Positions 1 through 6,767 of a stretch of 64,000 bases of DNA are shown piece by piece (position 1 is the stretch's first letter; the number at the start of each line of letters is the position of its first letter). Source of the DNA: Chryseobacterium gleum. GTDB lineage: Bacteria > Bacteroidota > Bacteroidia > Flavobacteriales_D > Crocinitomicaceae. Both the position numbers and the translations under genes were made by a program. Where the stretch lies: contig CAMDAH010000005.1 of assembly GCA_945888625.1 (NCBI GenBank), positions 1-64,000 on the forward strand, written 5' to 3'. The notes under the pieces are model-generated. The model was not told the DNA's origin. It saw only the letters and a program-made list of their open reading frames with translations, and did not search any database.

Positions 1-402
1 CTGAGTAATTGTTTTTGTGGTCTTGATTCTTCCACCATCGAAATTTATATAATTGATGGCTACGATGATATTACAAAAGGACTTATCAATTATACTATTT
101 ATGATACCACTTGTACTTCGATTTTGGGAACGGTTCAAAAATTTGAATCTCAGGGTGCAGGATTGGTCCCAACAATCAGTTCCACGCTTTCGTATACCAA
201 TCCTGTTTCGGATTACTTGAAAATTTTTCAAGAAACAGCCATAGATCAACTATGTATTTACAACACAAATGGTCAACCGTTTTTCATAGTTGCCACGAGT
301 CAAAATGTATTCGACCTTAGTTTTCTTCAAGCAGGAATCTACTTTGTGAAAGTTGATCAGGAAAGTACCACTACAAAGGTTTTTAAAGTAATTAAACTAT
401 GA
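1..402 (+). CDS. C-terminal part of a T9SS-secreted protein (5' end outside window)
   Basis: The frame is open from base 1, so the start lies upstream and about 133 residues are visible. The last 75 or so residues resemble a type IX secretion (por) sorting domain: a YTNPVSDYLKI-like opening strand, an IYNTNGQ strand, and the terminal LQAGIYFVKV ... KVFKVIKL pattern. Such domains target proteins through the T9SS to the cell surface in Bacteroidota, which fits the porU/porV genes in this window. The visible N-terminal part (Cys-containing, beta-rich) is too short to name a passenger domain. The stop codon overlaps the ATG of the next ORF (ATGA). Confidence 0.75.
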   Translation: MSNCFCGLDSSTIEIYIIDGYDDITKGLINYTIYDTTCTSILGTVQKFESQGAGLVPTISSTLSYTNPVSDYLKIFQETAIDQLCIYNTNGQPFFIVATSQNVFDLSFLQAGIYFVKVDQESTTTKVFKVIKL

Positions 403-647
403 AAAATTTAATCGCCCTTTTTATTATTTTCTCCGCTGGGGCATCATTTTCCCAAACATCCTTTGATTATTCGGCAAGGCGCGTTTTTTCTTTTTCATAC
501 AGCATTTTAGTAAGGATGATTAAAGTTTCAATGAGCAGGTATTTCCAAAAGGATAAGTCCACAATGAAAAAATCAATTATTATCCAGCAAACCACTGAAC
601 CGACAATTGCGAATAATACTAGGGTGCTTTTATTTTTCATCTATTAA
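399..647 (+). pseudogene. Truncated secreted-protein gene at the island edge
   Basis: The ORF begins with a clear signal peptide (MKNLIALFIIFSAGASFSQ), overlapping the stop of the upstream T9SS protein by 4 bases, as in a Bacteroidota operon. After about residue 25 the sequence no longer looks like a secreted protein: it is basic, short and of low coding quality, and it ends at 82 aa. I read this as the 5' remnant of a larger exported-protein gene whose remainder was replaced by the defence island that begins just downstream. It could instead be a genuine small exported protein. The junction would lie near 460-480. Confidence 0.45.
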
Positions 648-719
648 TTGTTTTGAGTTAAATGATCAATTCCGATTTACTTTTTCTGTTATCTTAAATT
701 GTTAGGTTTTATCCTTGAT

Positions 720-1079
720 TTAAAAGGGAAGGTTTGAATTGTCTTCCTCACCTTCCATATCCAGCGGTGGCAGTGGTGAGAGAGGCAAAGGTGCTTCAGT
801 AGTTGAGTTTTCGTTATTTGATGAATCTATGCGCCATGCTTTGATATCGGTATACCAGCGACCTGAATATTCTCTACTTTCAATGTCAAGATCATATCTA
901 TATTGTTGACCAATTTGAAGGTTTGTGTCCGTGATTTTATCACCCCAAAGCGAAATGCAAATCTTCTTTGGATATTGACCGTCTGTTTCTACGATGATAT
1001 CTTGCTTACGCCATTCACCATTTTTACCTTGTCCGATTTGAATAGCTAGAACTTCAATTAGTTTTGCTGTTAGTTGCAT
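720..1079 (-). CDS. DUF3127 family protein (SSB-like OB fold)
   Basis: This 119-aa protein begins MQLTAKLIEVLAIQIGQG and carries the DUF3127 pattern: a beta strand, then GEWRKQDIIVET, ICISLWGDKI, a G-x-x-Y-x-x-D-x-D-I-x-S-R-E-Y strand and WYTDIKAWRI. It ends in an acidic, Pro-rich tail with a terminal F (DNSNLPF), like the acidic tip of single-stranded DNA-binding proteins. DUF3127 proteins are common in Bacteroidota chromosomes and phages and are thought to be OB-fold DNA-binding proteins. The gene lies 34 bases after the zinc-finger gene (1114-1815) and is probably cotranscribed with it. A role in ssDNA handling is inferred. Confidence 0.7.
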   Translation of the reverse strand: MQLTAKLIEVLAIQIGQGKNGEWRKQDIIVETDGQYPKKICISLWGDKITDTNLQIGQQYRYDLDIESREYSGRWYTDIKAWRIDSSNNENSTTEAPLPLSPLPPLDMEGEEDNSNLPF

Positions 1080-1113
1080 TTGTTTTTGTTTTAAATTGTA
1101 TAAATTGAAAATA

Positions 1114-1815
1114 TTATGCTACGAGGTTTTTTACACTGTTACGACCATAGCATTTAAAGCATATACCATTCGAAATATGATTGTACTTTGGAATGTGCCC
1201 TTGCCCGTTACATCTATCGCATTGGTTAATATGTATATTGACTTGATTGTGTTTTTTATCCATTAAATTGTGGCATTTCAAATCGAAGGTCTGATTTAAT
1301 TGTTCCATCTGCTGATTGGGAACATCACACAGTTCGCCTACTTCTTTAAGCAATTCCTCTGACACATCCAAAATTTCAGCATACCGTTTGAACCATTTTT
1401 CAGGAAATAGAAAACTATTCACATATATGTAGTTCCCGCTATTTTTTTCAAAGAAATTTAGAATTTGATTTCTAATCTTTAGCGACATTTGACTGTACTT
1501 TCCTTTTAAAAATAAATCCCAATCAGACGCGAAGCCTGACATATCGAAGACAAAAATGTCATTACCATTTTGATCTTTGAAACGGTCATAAAGTAGTTTG
1601 TGATTAACAAGTCTACCTTCTTTAAAAGATTCATACTTTAAATCCATTTTTGGGTTGTACACCAGCACTAATTTTTTATCGTCAGGTTTGTAAGTATCCC
1701 TAATTGAAAAATACACTTCTTCCGGAGCTACATTTCCACGCTCAATTCCAAGTAAAGGATACATGAAAATTTTAGACTTTTGAAAGTACTTTTTGTAGAG
1801 ATCATTAATAATCAT
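1114..1815 (-). CDS. Unknown protein with C-terminal DnaJ-like zinc finger
   Basis: This 233-aa protein is not recognised as a known family. The first 180 residues are mixed alpha/beta, with no signal peptide or membrane segment. The C-terminus (about residues 195-227) has CDRCNGQGHIP followed about 15 residues later by CFKCYGRN, two CxxCxG-type knuckles like the DnaJ zinc-binding domain, so a structural zinc site is likely. The start is supported by a promoter/operator unit at 1871-1906 that leaves a leader of roughly 50 nt. It probably forms a two-gene transcript with the DUF3127 gene. Being under the same palindrome as the retron suggests a defence or DNA-metabolism accessory role (inference). 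Confidence 0.6.
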   Translation of the reverse strand: MIINDLYKKYFQKSKIFMYPLLGIERGNVAPEEVYFSIRDTYKPDDKKLVLVYNPKMDLKYESFKEGRLVNHKLLYDRFKDQNGNDIFVFDMSGFASDWDLFLKGKYSQMSLKIRNQILNFFEKNSGNYIYVNSFLFPEKWFKRYAEILDVSEELLKEVGELCDVPNQQMEQLNQTFDLKCHNLMDKKHNQVNIHINQCDRCNGQGHIPKYNHISNGICFKCYGRNSVKNLVA

Positions 1816-1870
1816 AGCTAGAGAATAAGTTTTTAAAATTATTTTTTAACGGGTTACTTTTTTTACATTA

Positions 1871-1906
1871 CAAAATTAAGCCTTATCTGTGTGGTGTATC
1901 TGCACA
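1871..1906 (-). promoter_or_regulatory. Palindromic operator plus -7 element, site 1
   Basis: On the minus strand the inverted repeat TGTGCAG-N5-CCACACA (1888-1906) is followed by exactly 13 nt and then TTTG, with the -7 element TAATTTTG at 1871-1878 matching Bacteroidota TAnnTTTG. It precedes the 1114-1815 gene by about 50 nt. The -33 TTTG expected 19 nt upstream of the -7 box is absent and falls inside the palindrome, so the bound regulator would contact the promoter core directly. Confidence 0.7.
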
Positions 1907-1969
1907 GTAAAAGATGAGCGTATTTTTAGTTCTAAATCAACAATTTCTGTGGATTGTTGGATCAAAAAA

Positions 1970-2380
1970 CTAACCCATGTATTCATTGTATAAATCGGAA
2001 TCTCCTTCAAAGAATCCATTAAACAAAAAATCAGAATAATCATAATCGCATTCGTCTGCATTTGACAGCATATCCATATATTCCTCATATGATTCCCACT
2101 TATTCTGATTGACTAAAAGATCAGCATCTGTTACAACATAGAAATTAAGCCCTAAATCACCCTCATCGTCTTTGTCTAATTGGTTAACATCCACAAACCA
2201 CACTGCATACTTTATCGCATAGGCAATGAAATCAATTTCATCAAGTAAAAACTCGGGAATGTTCTTTACACACCAATGAATATATTGAGCGTCAGTTTTC
2301 GCAACCTGTTCTAGTGTTTTCCCATCATGTTTTCCGAAGGTAAAAAGGGTTTCTGCTTTATAAATAGTCCAGTTTTTCAT
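1970..2380 (-). CDS. Small protein with exodeoxyribonuclease X C-terminal-like motif
   Basis: I chose the ATG at 2380 (136 aa, MKNWTIYKAETLFTFGKHDG) because the longer frame would start inside the operator at 2417-2435 and before the likely transcription start. Residues about 12-40 (FTFGKHDGKTLEQVA ... YIHWC) match the small domain at the C-terminus of exodeoxyribonuclease X and DUF3820 proteins, normally a helper to DnaQ-type nucleases. No exonuclease catalytic residues are present. The rest is very acidic, with runs of D, E and Y (for example ADECDYDYSD), giving a strongly negative protein that might mimic nucleic acid or act as an inhibitor. That last idea is speculation. Confidence 0.6.
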   Translation of the reverse strand: MKNWTIYKAETLFTFGKHDGKTLEQVAKTDAQYIHWCVKNIPEFLLDEIDFIAYAIKYAVWFVDVNQLDKDDEGDLGLNFYVVTDADLLVNQNKWESYEEYMDMLSNADECDYDYSDFLFNGFFEGDSDLYNEYMG

Positions 2381-2399
2381 GTCGTTTTTAATTATGACA

Positions 2400-2435
2400 C
2401 AAATATATGGTCGCATTATGCAGTGTACCTGCACA
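2400..2435 (-). promoter_or_regulatory. Palindromic operator plus -7 element, site 2
   Basis: The minus strand reads TGTGCAG-GTACA-CTGCATA (2417-2435), 13 nt, then TTTG, with the -7 element TATATTTG at 2400-2407, a full TAnnTTTG match. It lies 20 nt upstream of the ATG at 2380. The inner half-sites TGCAG and CTGCA are perfect. Geometry is identical to the other four sites in this island. Confidence 0.75.
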
Positions 2436-2493
2436 GGAAAAACACTATGCTATTTTTATTAATATCGCTTAAAACTGAATTGCGCTAATAAGG

Positions 2494-3987
2494 TTAAAAA
2501 AGCTTCCAAGACCATTGTTTTTTTTCTTGATTGTATGACTTAATAACCTTTCCAGAAAATTCTTGACCATCAACAAGTTTGTATTTTGATACTAGGTTGG
2601 GGTGAATGAAAGAATCAGTAATAAATCCAAATGATTTACCTTCAGGTATTTTTACCACGCCAGATACTTCTTTCAAAAATTGATTTTTAAAAACATCGTC
2701 ATTAAACTTTATCGCTGTGTAAAGTTGATGCATTCCTTCGTTAGTGCCTCCCTGAAAACGAACTTTTAAAGTATCCCCAATTTTTATATCAGAAAAAAAT
2801 CTTTCGTATTTAAAATAACCAAACTTAGTTTCAGATGCAATGAAATTGAGCATCTTTTTATCAGTGTTGACAAATTCTACAATTAGTAACTCCTCAACTA
2901 CATCATTGAACAATAGCGATTCTGCAATTGGTAAATACGTCTTATAAAACCCGAAATTAGATTTAGAAGAAAGCGCAGTTTTATACCAATCCATGGCTTG
3001 CCAATTGGTTACCTCAGTTGGTATTTTATACTTATGTGTTGTTCGGGCTTGATTCAGCAAGTCTAATTCAGTCCGTGCCTCGTTGAAGAGCTTTTTGGAA
3101 ATTAATAGCCTTGCCATTTTTTGTCTAAGACCAACCAACATTTCTTCAGGACTTTTACATGATAAAGCCTTGCAATAACAGGCGAATACTTTTTCCGGAT
3201 CGCTTGAAAAAGCTTCGGCAAGAATTTCCCATACCCAAAAATCGTTTCGTTTCTTCTTGGCAAAGGGCAACAATGACTCTAGCATATTATCCTTGTCGCC
3301 TAATGCTAATAATAGTTTTGCATTAAAATAGGCCGGGTATTGAAACTGAGGGTAATCTTCTACTATTTGAGATAATACCGGTAGGAAAGCTTCAGCTTGT
3401 TCTTTATTAAAAATAATTTCCCCGTGCTGGGTTTGCTTCGGTAATAAATGTTTTGCATAGGCAATATAAGCCTGCTCAGCAATCGCCATTACATCTTTGC
3501 CGTTGGGTAATGTATTTTTAAGGTAATCCTCAGGCATAAAATTTTTAAAATCCCACCAGTCAGCAAATTCAATGTACCTATCAGACTCTTTCATTCCTTT
3601 GTGCATTGCACTAAAAAGCACACTGAACCATTTTGAATTTCTTTTTAATGACAGCTCCTTAATAGAATCAAATAAACGATGTATTTTGTAAATATCCGGA
3701 GTAGTTTCTTGAGTAATAACCCGCGCAGCTTTGGCTATAACAATCGATATGTTGTCGAGAAACATTTCTTCAGATTCAGGTAAATCTAACGCTTTAACTT
3801 CGTTGATTTTAGCTGTAAAAGCATCCAAATTCGATGTAAGTTCATCTAGTTGCGCATACAAGACCCAACTCAAATTCCGCTTACCCCAAATATTTGTCAA
3901 ATCAGCCTCTAATTCTGCTTTTGCCATAGCATAAGCCTCTTCTAATTTACCCGATTGACGGAGTTCTTTTATTTCTTTAGCTGGCAT
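2494..3987 (-). CDS. Helical-repeat protein with C-terminal cold-shock-like OB domain
   Basis: This 497-aa protein starts MPAKEIKELRQSGKLEEAYAMA, a TPR-like helix pair, and is mainly helical to about residue 385 (repeats such as LLALGDKDNMLESLLPFAKK and EEMLVGLRQKMARLL). The last 110 residues are beta-rich: IKIGDTLKVRF, then GVVKIPEGKSFGFI, the K-x-F-G-F-I RNA/ssDNA-binding motif of cold-shock domains. A nucleic-acid-binding adaptor is likely. Its start overlaps the stop of the helicase gene by 11 bases, so the two are translationally coupled and probably act together. Catalytic residues are not evident. The biological role is unknown; defence is inferred from location. Confidence 0.65.
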   Translation of the reverse strand: MPAKEIKELRQSGKLEEAYAMAKAELEADLTNIWGKRNLSWVLYAQLDELTSNLDAFTAKINEVKALDLPESEEMFLDNISIVIAKAARVITQETTPDIYKIHRLFDSIKELSLKRNSKWFSVLFSAMHKGMKESDRYIEFADWWDFKNFMPEDYLKNTLPNGKDVMAIAEQAYIAYAKHLLPKQTQHGEIIFNKEQAEAFLPVLSQIVEDYPQFQYPAYFNAKLLLALGDKDNMLESLLPFAKKKRNDFWVWEILAEAFSSDPEKVFACYCKALSCKSPEEMLVGLRQKMARLLISKKLFNEARTELDLLNQARTTHKYKIPTEVTNWQAMDWYKTALSSKSNFGFYKTYLPIAESLLFNDVVEELLIVEFVNTDKKMLNFIASETKFGYFKYERFFSDIKIGDTLKVRFQGGTNEGMHQLYTAIKFNDDVFKNQFLKEVSGVVKIPEGKSFGFITDSFIHPNLVSKYKLVDGQEFSGKVIKSYNQEKKQWSWKLF

Positions 3988-6166
3988 AATCTTCTTGTTT
4001 AAATGTTTGCAATGCCGTTTGAATGTTGGATAGCAACGACTTACTGTTGGTCATATTTTGAATAGGGACAACCCTACCAAAAAAACCATTCTTTTTATAT
4101 TCAAAATCTACAACGGCTGTTTCATTATTTTGCTTAAATGTATAGCGTTCTTTGTATTGCTGATGTTCAATACCATCAATTGTAATATCTATTTCTTTAA
4201 ACAACAATACTAAGTCATCAAATAAACTTCTTGTAAAAGGAAACTCTTCTTCTAACTCGAAGTCAAATTCAATTTGGCTAATAATCGTTTCGGCTGTATT
4301 TCGCTTTATGGAAACATTTGGCAAATGATTTAATATTTCAGCAAGTGCAATATTGAATGAACTGTTTGGAGAAAGATTTGGCATTGACGCAAATGGTTTT
4401 CTAAATTCATTTTGTCCATTTATATAAGTTCTGAAAACTGCCTTGTCTTGCTCCCTCATCAAAGAGTATCTAATCTCATAGCCAATTTTCTCCCACCCAA
4501 CAATTTCAATGTATTGCTTCCTAACTGCCTGGCGTACTTTGATAAAATGATCCTGTAATGGAACAGGTTGCTCTAAAAGGTTCAGCATTGAAAGCTGTTG
4601 CAGCAATTCGTTGTCCAAACTGATTTCTTCTGTTTGAACCTGATTACCGGTTAATTCATTTAATGCATTCAAGACTGTTACATCAAGAAATGCCATAGCT
4701 GAATAGGAATTGAAAAACGGTGGGTTTAATGCATGCAAAGTTTTTGATGCCCTGGTAATTGCTGTGTATGCCCAGCGATAAAAATCCTGATTTGTTTTAC
4801 CTGCTCGCCTTTGTTTATCAGTAAAGCAGTCGAAGCCTTCCATATTATCATTATCCCAAACGGTAAATACATTATCCCATTCGCCACCTTGAGCCTTGTG
4901 GCAAGTAACGGCATAACCATACTTCATCAACAAGCAATTGAAATACTCATCCTGCATGATGGCTTCCTTAAACTCTTCTGTTTTGGGCTTTAAACCATTG
5001 TGCCGGGAAGTAAAGTCTACATACAAAGCCTGGGTTTCTTCCGGCTTCAAATAATTATCTCCGTAAAGGAAGTTTTCAAGCATCTTACCCTTTACAATCT
5101 TATTATTGCTTTCTGCATCAGGGAAAACCAACTCCACATCACGCCAATAAAGTGTTACCGGATTTTTACCTCTTAACGCAATTGTTCTCTGTGTGACTAT
5201 ATCGCTTACTTCATTGATAACAGCAAACTCACCATTGAAAACGCCTTTTCTATAATTGTTACCGCCCATGATAACAATATCACTTTTCTGAACAGGTAAA
5301 TTAGCATTGCCAAATCTCCGTTCTCTTATTTGTAAATTGAGATCAAGACAGGTTTTGTTTTTACTTGCGATGATAATTTTTGGACTTGCTGCCTCTTGCC
5401 AGGTGTCAAGGAAAGTTTCATAAGTAGGATTTAAAATATCCTTTCCATTGGAACGCAAATTGAAGTCGTTAAAGAAACGGGCTGAAATACTCTTTCGTAA
5501 TTTTGCAGCTGCTTGCAATATGCCACTATCGCCACCTTGCCTTTTCACTTCCTTCATTTCGGTTTCTTCAGAAGAAAGATTGAAATGCTCTTTAAGATAG
5601 TTGGCTTCAAAAGCTTTTGAACTATTATCACCCACCGGAGGTAACTGGCAAGGGTCGCCAACGAAGATGATTTTAGTATTTACATTAGGCTGTGAAACTC
5701 TTGTGTAGCTAATCAAATCAGACAATAAGTGGCTTGAACCAAAACGGAAAAACTCTCCTTCGCTTTTGGCATTAGAAAGCATGGAGGCTTCATCCACTAT
5801 GAAGATCTTGCCAGCCACGTCTGCACTATTTCGGATTTTATAATAGTAATAGAAAGAATCACCTTCTTCAATCTCTACCATATCCTCATAGCTGTAAATA
5901 GACTTATGAATAGTAAAAGCCTCTTGCCCGGTTTTTTCTCTAATTACTTTGGCTGCTCTTCCTGTTGGAGCCATCAAGGCAAAATCCTTTTCAACTGAAT
6001 TGAGGTATTCAACTAATCCTTTAATTATGGTTGTTTTACCACTACCTGCGTATCCTTTAAGCATAAAAACATGGACATTGCTTTCCAAGAAAGAATTAAG
6101 TTTTTCTATAGCATTATGTTGGTCATTTGTTAAATTGATATGTTTGTAATGGGTAAAAATTTGCAT
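3977..6166 (-). CDS. SF1B RecD-like helicase
   Basis: This 729-aa protein shows the RecD/AAA_30 core in order: Walker A GYAGSGKT (residues 38-45), motif Ia APTGRAA (66-72), Walker B VDEASML (124-130), motif III GDPCQLPPVG (about 173), and the UvrD_C_2 motif V/VI segment VTCHKAQGGEWDNVF (about 422) with YTAITRASKTL (about 465). The last 190 residues are an additional alpha/beta domain I do not recognise. It should unwind DNA with 5'-3' polarity using ATP. No RecB or RecC is nearby. The gene overlaps a helical-repeat/cold-shock protein downstream and follows a 158-aa unknown by 5 bases, forming a three-gene unit driven from the palindromic promoter at 6732-6767. Confidence 0.85.
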   Translation of the reverse strand: MQIFTHYKHINLTNDQHNAIEKLNSFLESNVHVFMLKGYAGSGKTTIIKGLVEYLNSVEKDFALMAPTGRAAKVIREKTGQEAFTIHKSIYSYEDMVEIEEGDSFYYYYKIRNSADVAGKIFIVDEASMLSNAKSEGEFFRFGSSHLLSDLISYTRVSQPNVNTKIIFVGDPCQLPPVGDNSSKAFEANYLKEHFNLSSEETEMKEVKRQGGDSGILQAAAKLRKSISARFFNDFNLRSNGKDILNPTYETFLDTWQEAASPKIIIASKNKTCLDLNLQIRERRFGNANLPVQKSDIVIMGGNNYRKGVFNGEFAVINEVSDIVTQRTIALRGKNPVTLYWRDVELVFPDAESNNKIVKGKMLENFLYGDNYLKPEETQALYVDFTSRHNGLKPKTEEFKEAIMQDEYFNCLLMKYGYAVTCHKAQGGEWDNVFTVWDNDNMEGFDCFTDKQRRAGKTNQDFYRWAYTAITRASKTLHALNPPFFNSYSAMAFLDVTVLNALNELTGNQVQTEEISLDNELLQQLSMLNLLEQPVPLQDHFIKVRQAVRKQYIEIVGWEKIGYEIRYSLMREQDKAVFRTYINGQNEFRKPFASMPNLSPNSSFNIALAEILNHLPNVSIKRNTAETIISQIEFDFELEEEFPFTRSLFDDLVLLFKEIDITIDGIEHQQYKERYTFKQNNETAVVDFEYKKNGFFGRVVPIQNMTNSKSLLSNIQTALQTFKQEDYAS

Positions 6167-6171
6167 ATCGT

Positions 6172-6648
6172 TTAATTGCTTTTAATTGTATTTAATTTAT
6201 AAATTTTACTTTTAAATAGTTTGCATGCTTTATGTGTGCATCCTTTATCCAATAGTGCTAAATATTCAAATAAATCAACAAACCTCGAATTTGGCTTATA
6301 ATCTTGTCTAAAGTTTATTTCCTTAGTGACTCCTGTTTTATCTGTAATTATACATTTTAAAATTATACCATAATTATTAGAATCATATTTACCCCAAATA
6401 TCGTTACCAAATATTTGACATTTTATGTTGTTAAATTCTAACATGCAGTTTTTGATTTGTTCGTGATTTTCATTGTAAAAGCAATTATTGTAGTATGACA
6501 ATAATCCTTTACCAGATGAATTTTTGACGAAATTGGATTTTATATAAAACAATGGTACAATACATTCATTACTTATGCCAGAGTTTAGGCAAAATAGTGT
6601 TAAGTTTTCATCTATAATATAATTAAGTGTTTCAATTTTATCTTTCAT
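6172..6648 (-). CDS. Unknown 158-aa protein
   Basis: I do not recognise this protein. It is hydrophilic and alpha/beta, with four Cys residues in the first half but no CxxC pair, and a Lys-rich C-terminal helix (HKACKLFKSKIYKL). There is no signal peptide or membrane helix. It lies 5 bases upstream of the RecD-like helicase gene and about 85 nt after a regulated promoter, so it is the first gene of the helicase operon. Base composition is very AT-rich, even for this island. It might be a small partner or substrate-recognition subunit of the helicase, which is inference from position. Confidence 0.55.
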   Translation of the reverse strand: MKDKIETLNYIIDENLTLFCLNSGISNECIVPLFYIKSNFVKNSSGKGLLSYYNNCFYNENHEQIKNCMLEFNNIKCQIFGNDIWGKYDSNNYGIILKCIITDKTGVTKEINFRQDYKPNSRFVDLFEYLALLDKGCTHKACKLFKSKIYKLNTIKSN

Positions 6649-6731
6649 AATTGCTGTTAGTTTTTATTGTTGGGAAAAGAAATTTAAATTTTAAAAGTGA
6701 TTGAATATGCTCATATCTTTTAATTTCTATG

Positions 6732-6767
6732 CAAATGTTGCATTCAATTGTGCGGTGGAACTGCACT
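6732..6767 (-). promoter_or_regulatory. Palindromic operator plus TTTG element, site 3
   Basis: The inverted repeat spans 6749-6767 (plus strand TGTGCGG-TGGAA-CTGCACT). It is identical over 17 bases to site 4 in front of the retron. On the minus strand it is followed by 13 nt and TTTG (6732-6735); the -7 box AACATTTG is a weaker match. TTTGCATA follows both here and at site 4, so the two promoters look like copies. It lies at the 3' end of the REC-HEPN gene and drives the 158-aa/helicase unit. Confidence 0.7.

Noticed and set aside
1876..2088. 70-aa ORF on the minus strand
   Set aside because: It lies in another frame inside the 136-aa ExoX-C-like gene, includes operator site 1, and has no protein-like features.
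3977..6166. RecBCD component
   Set aside because: No recB or recC nearby; the protein is a stand-alone RecD-like helicase coupled to a cold-shock-like protein.
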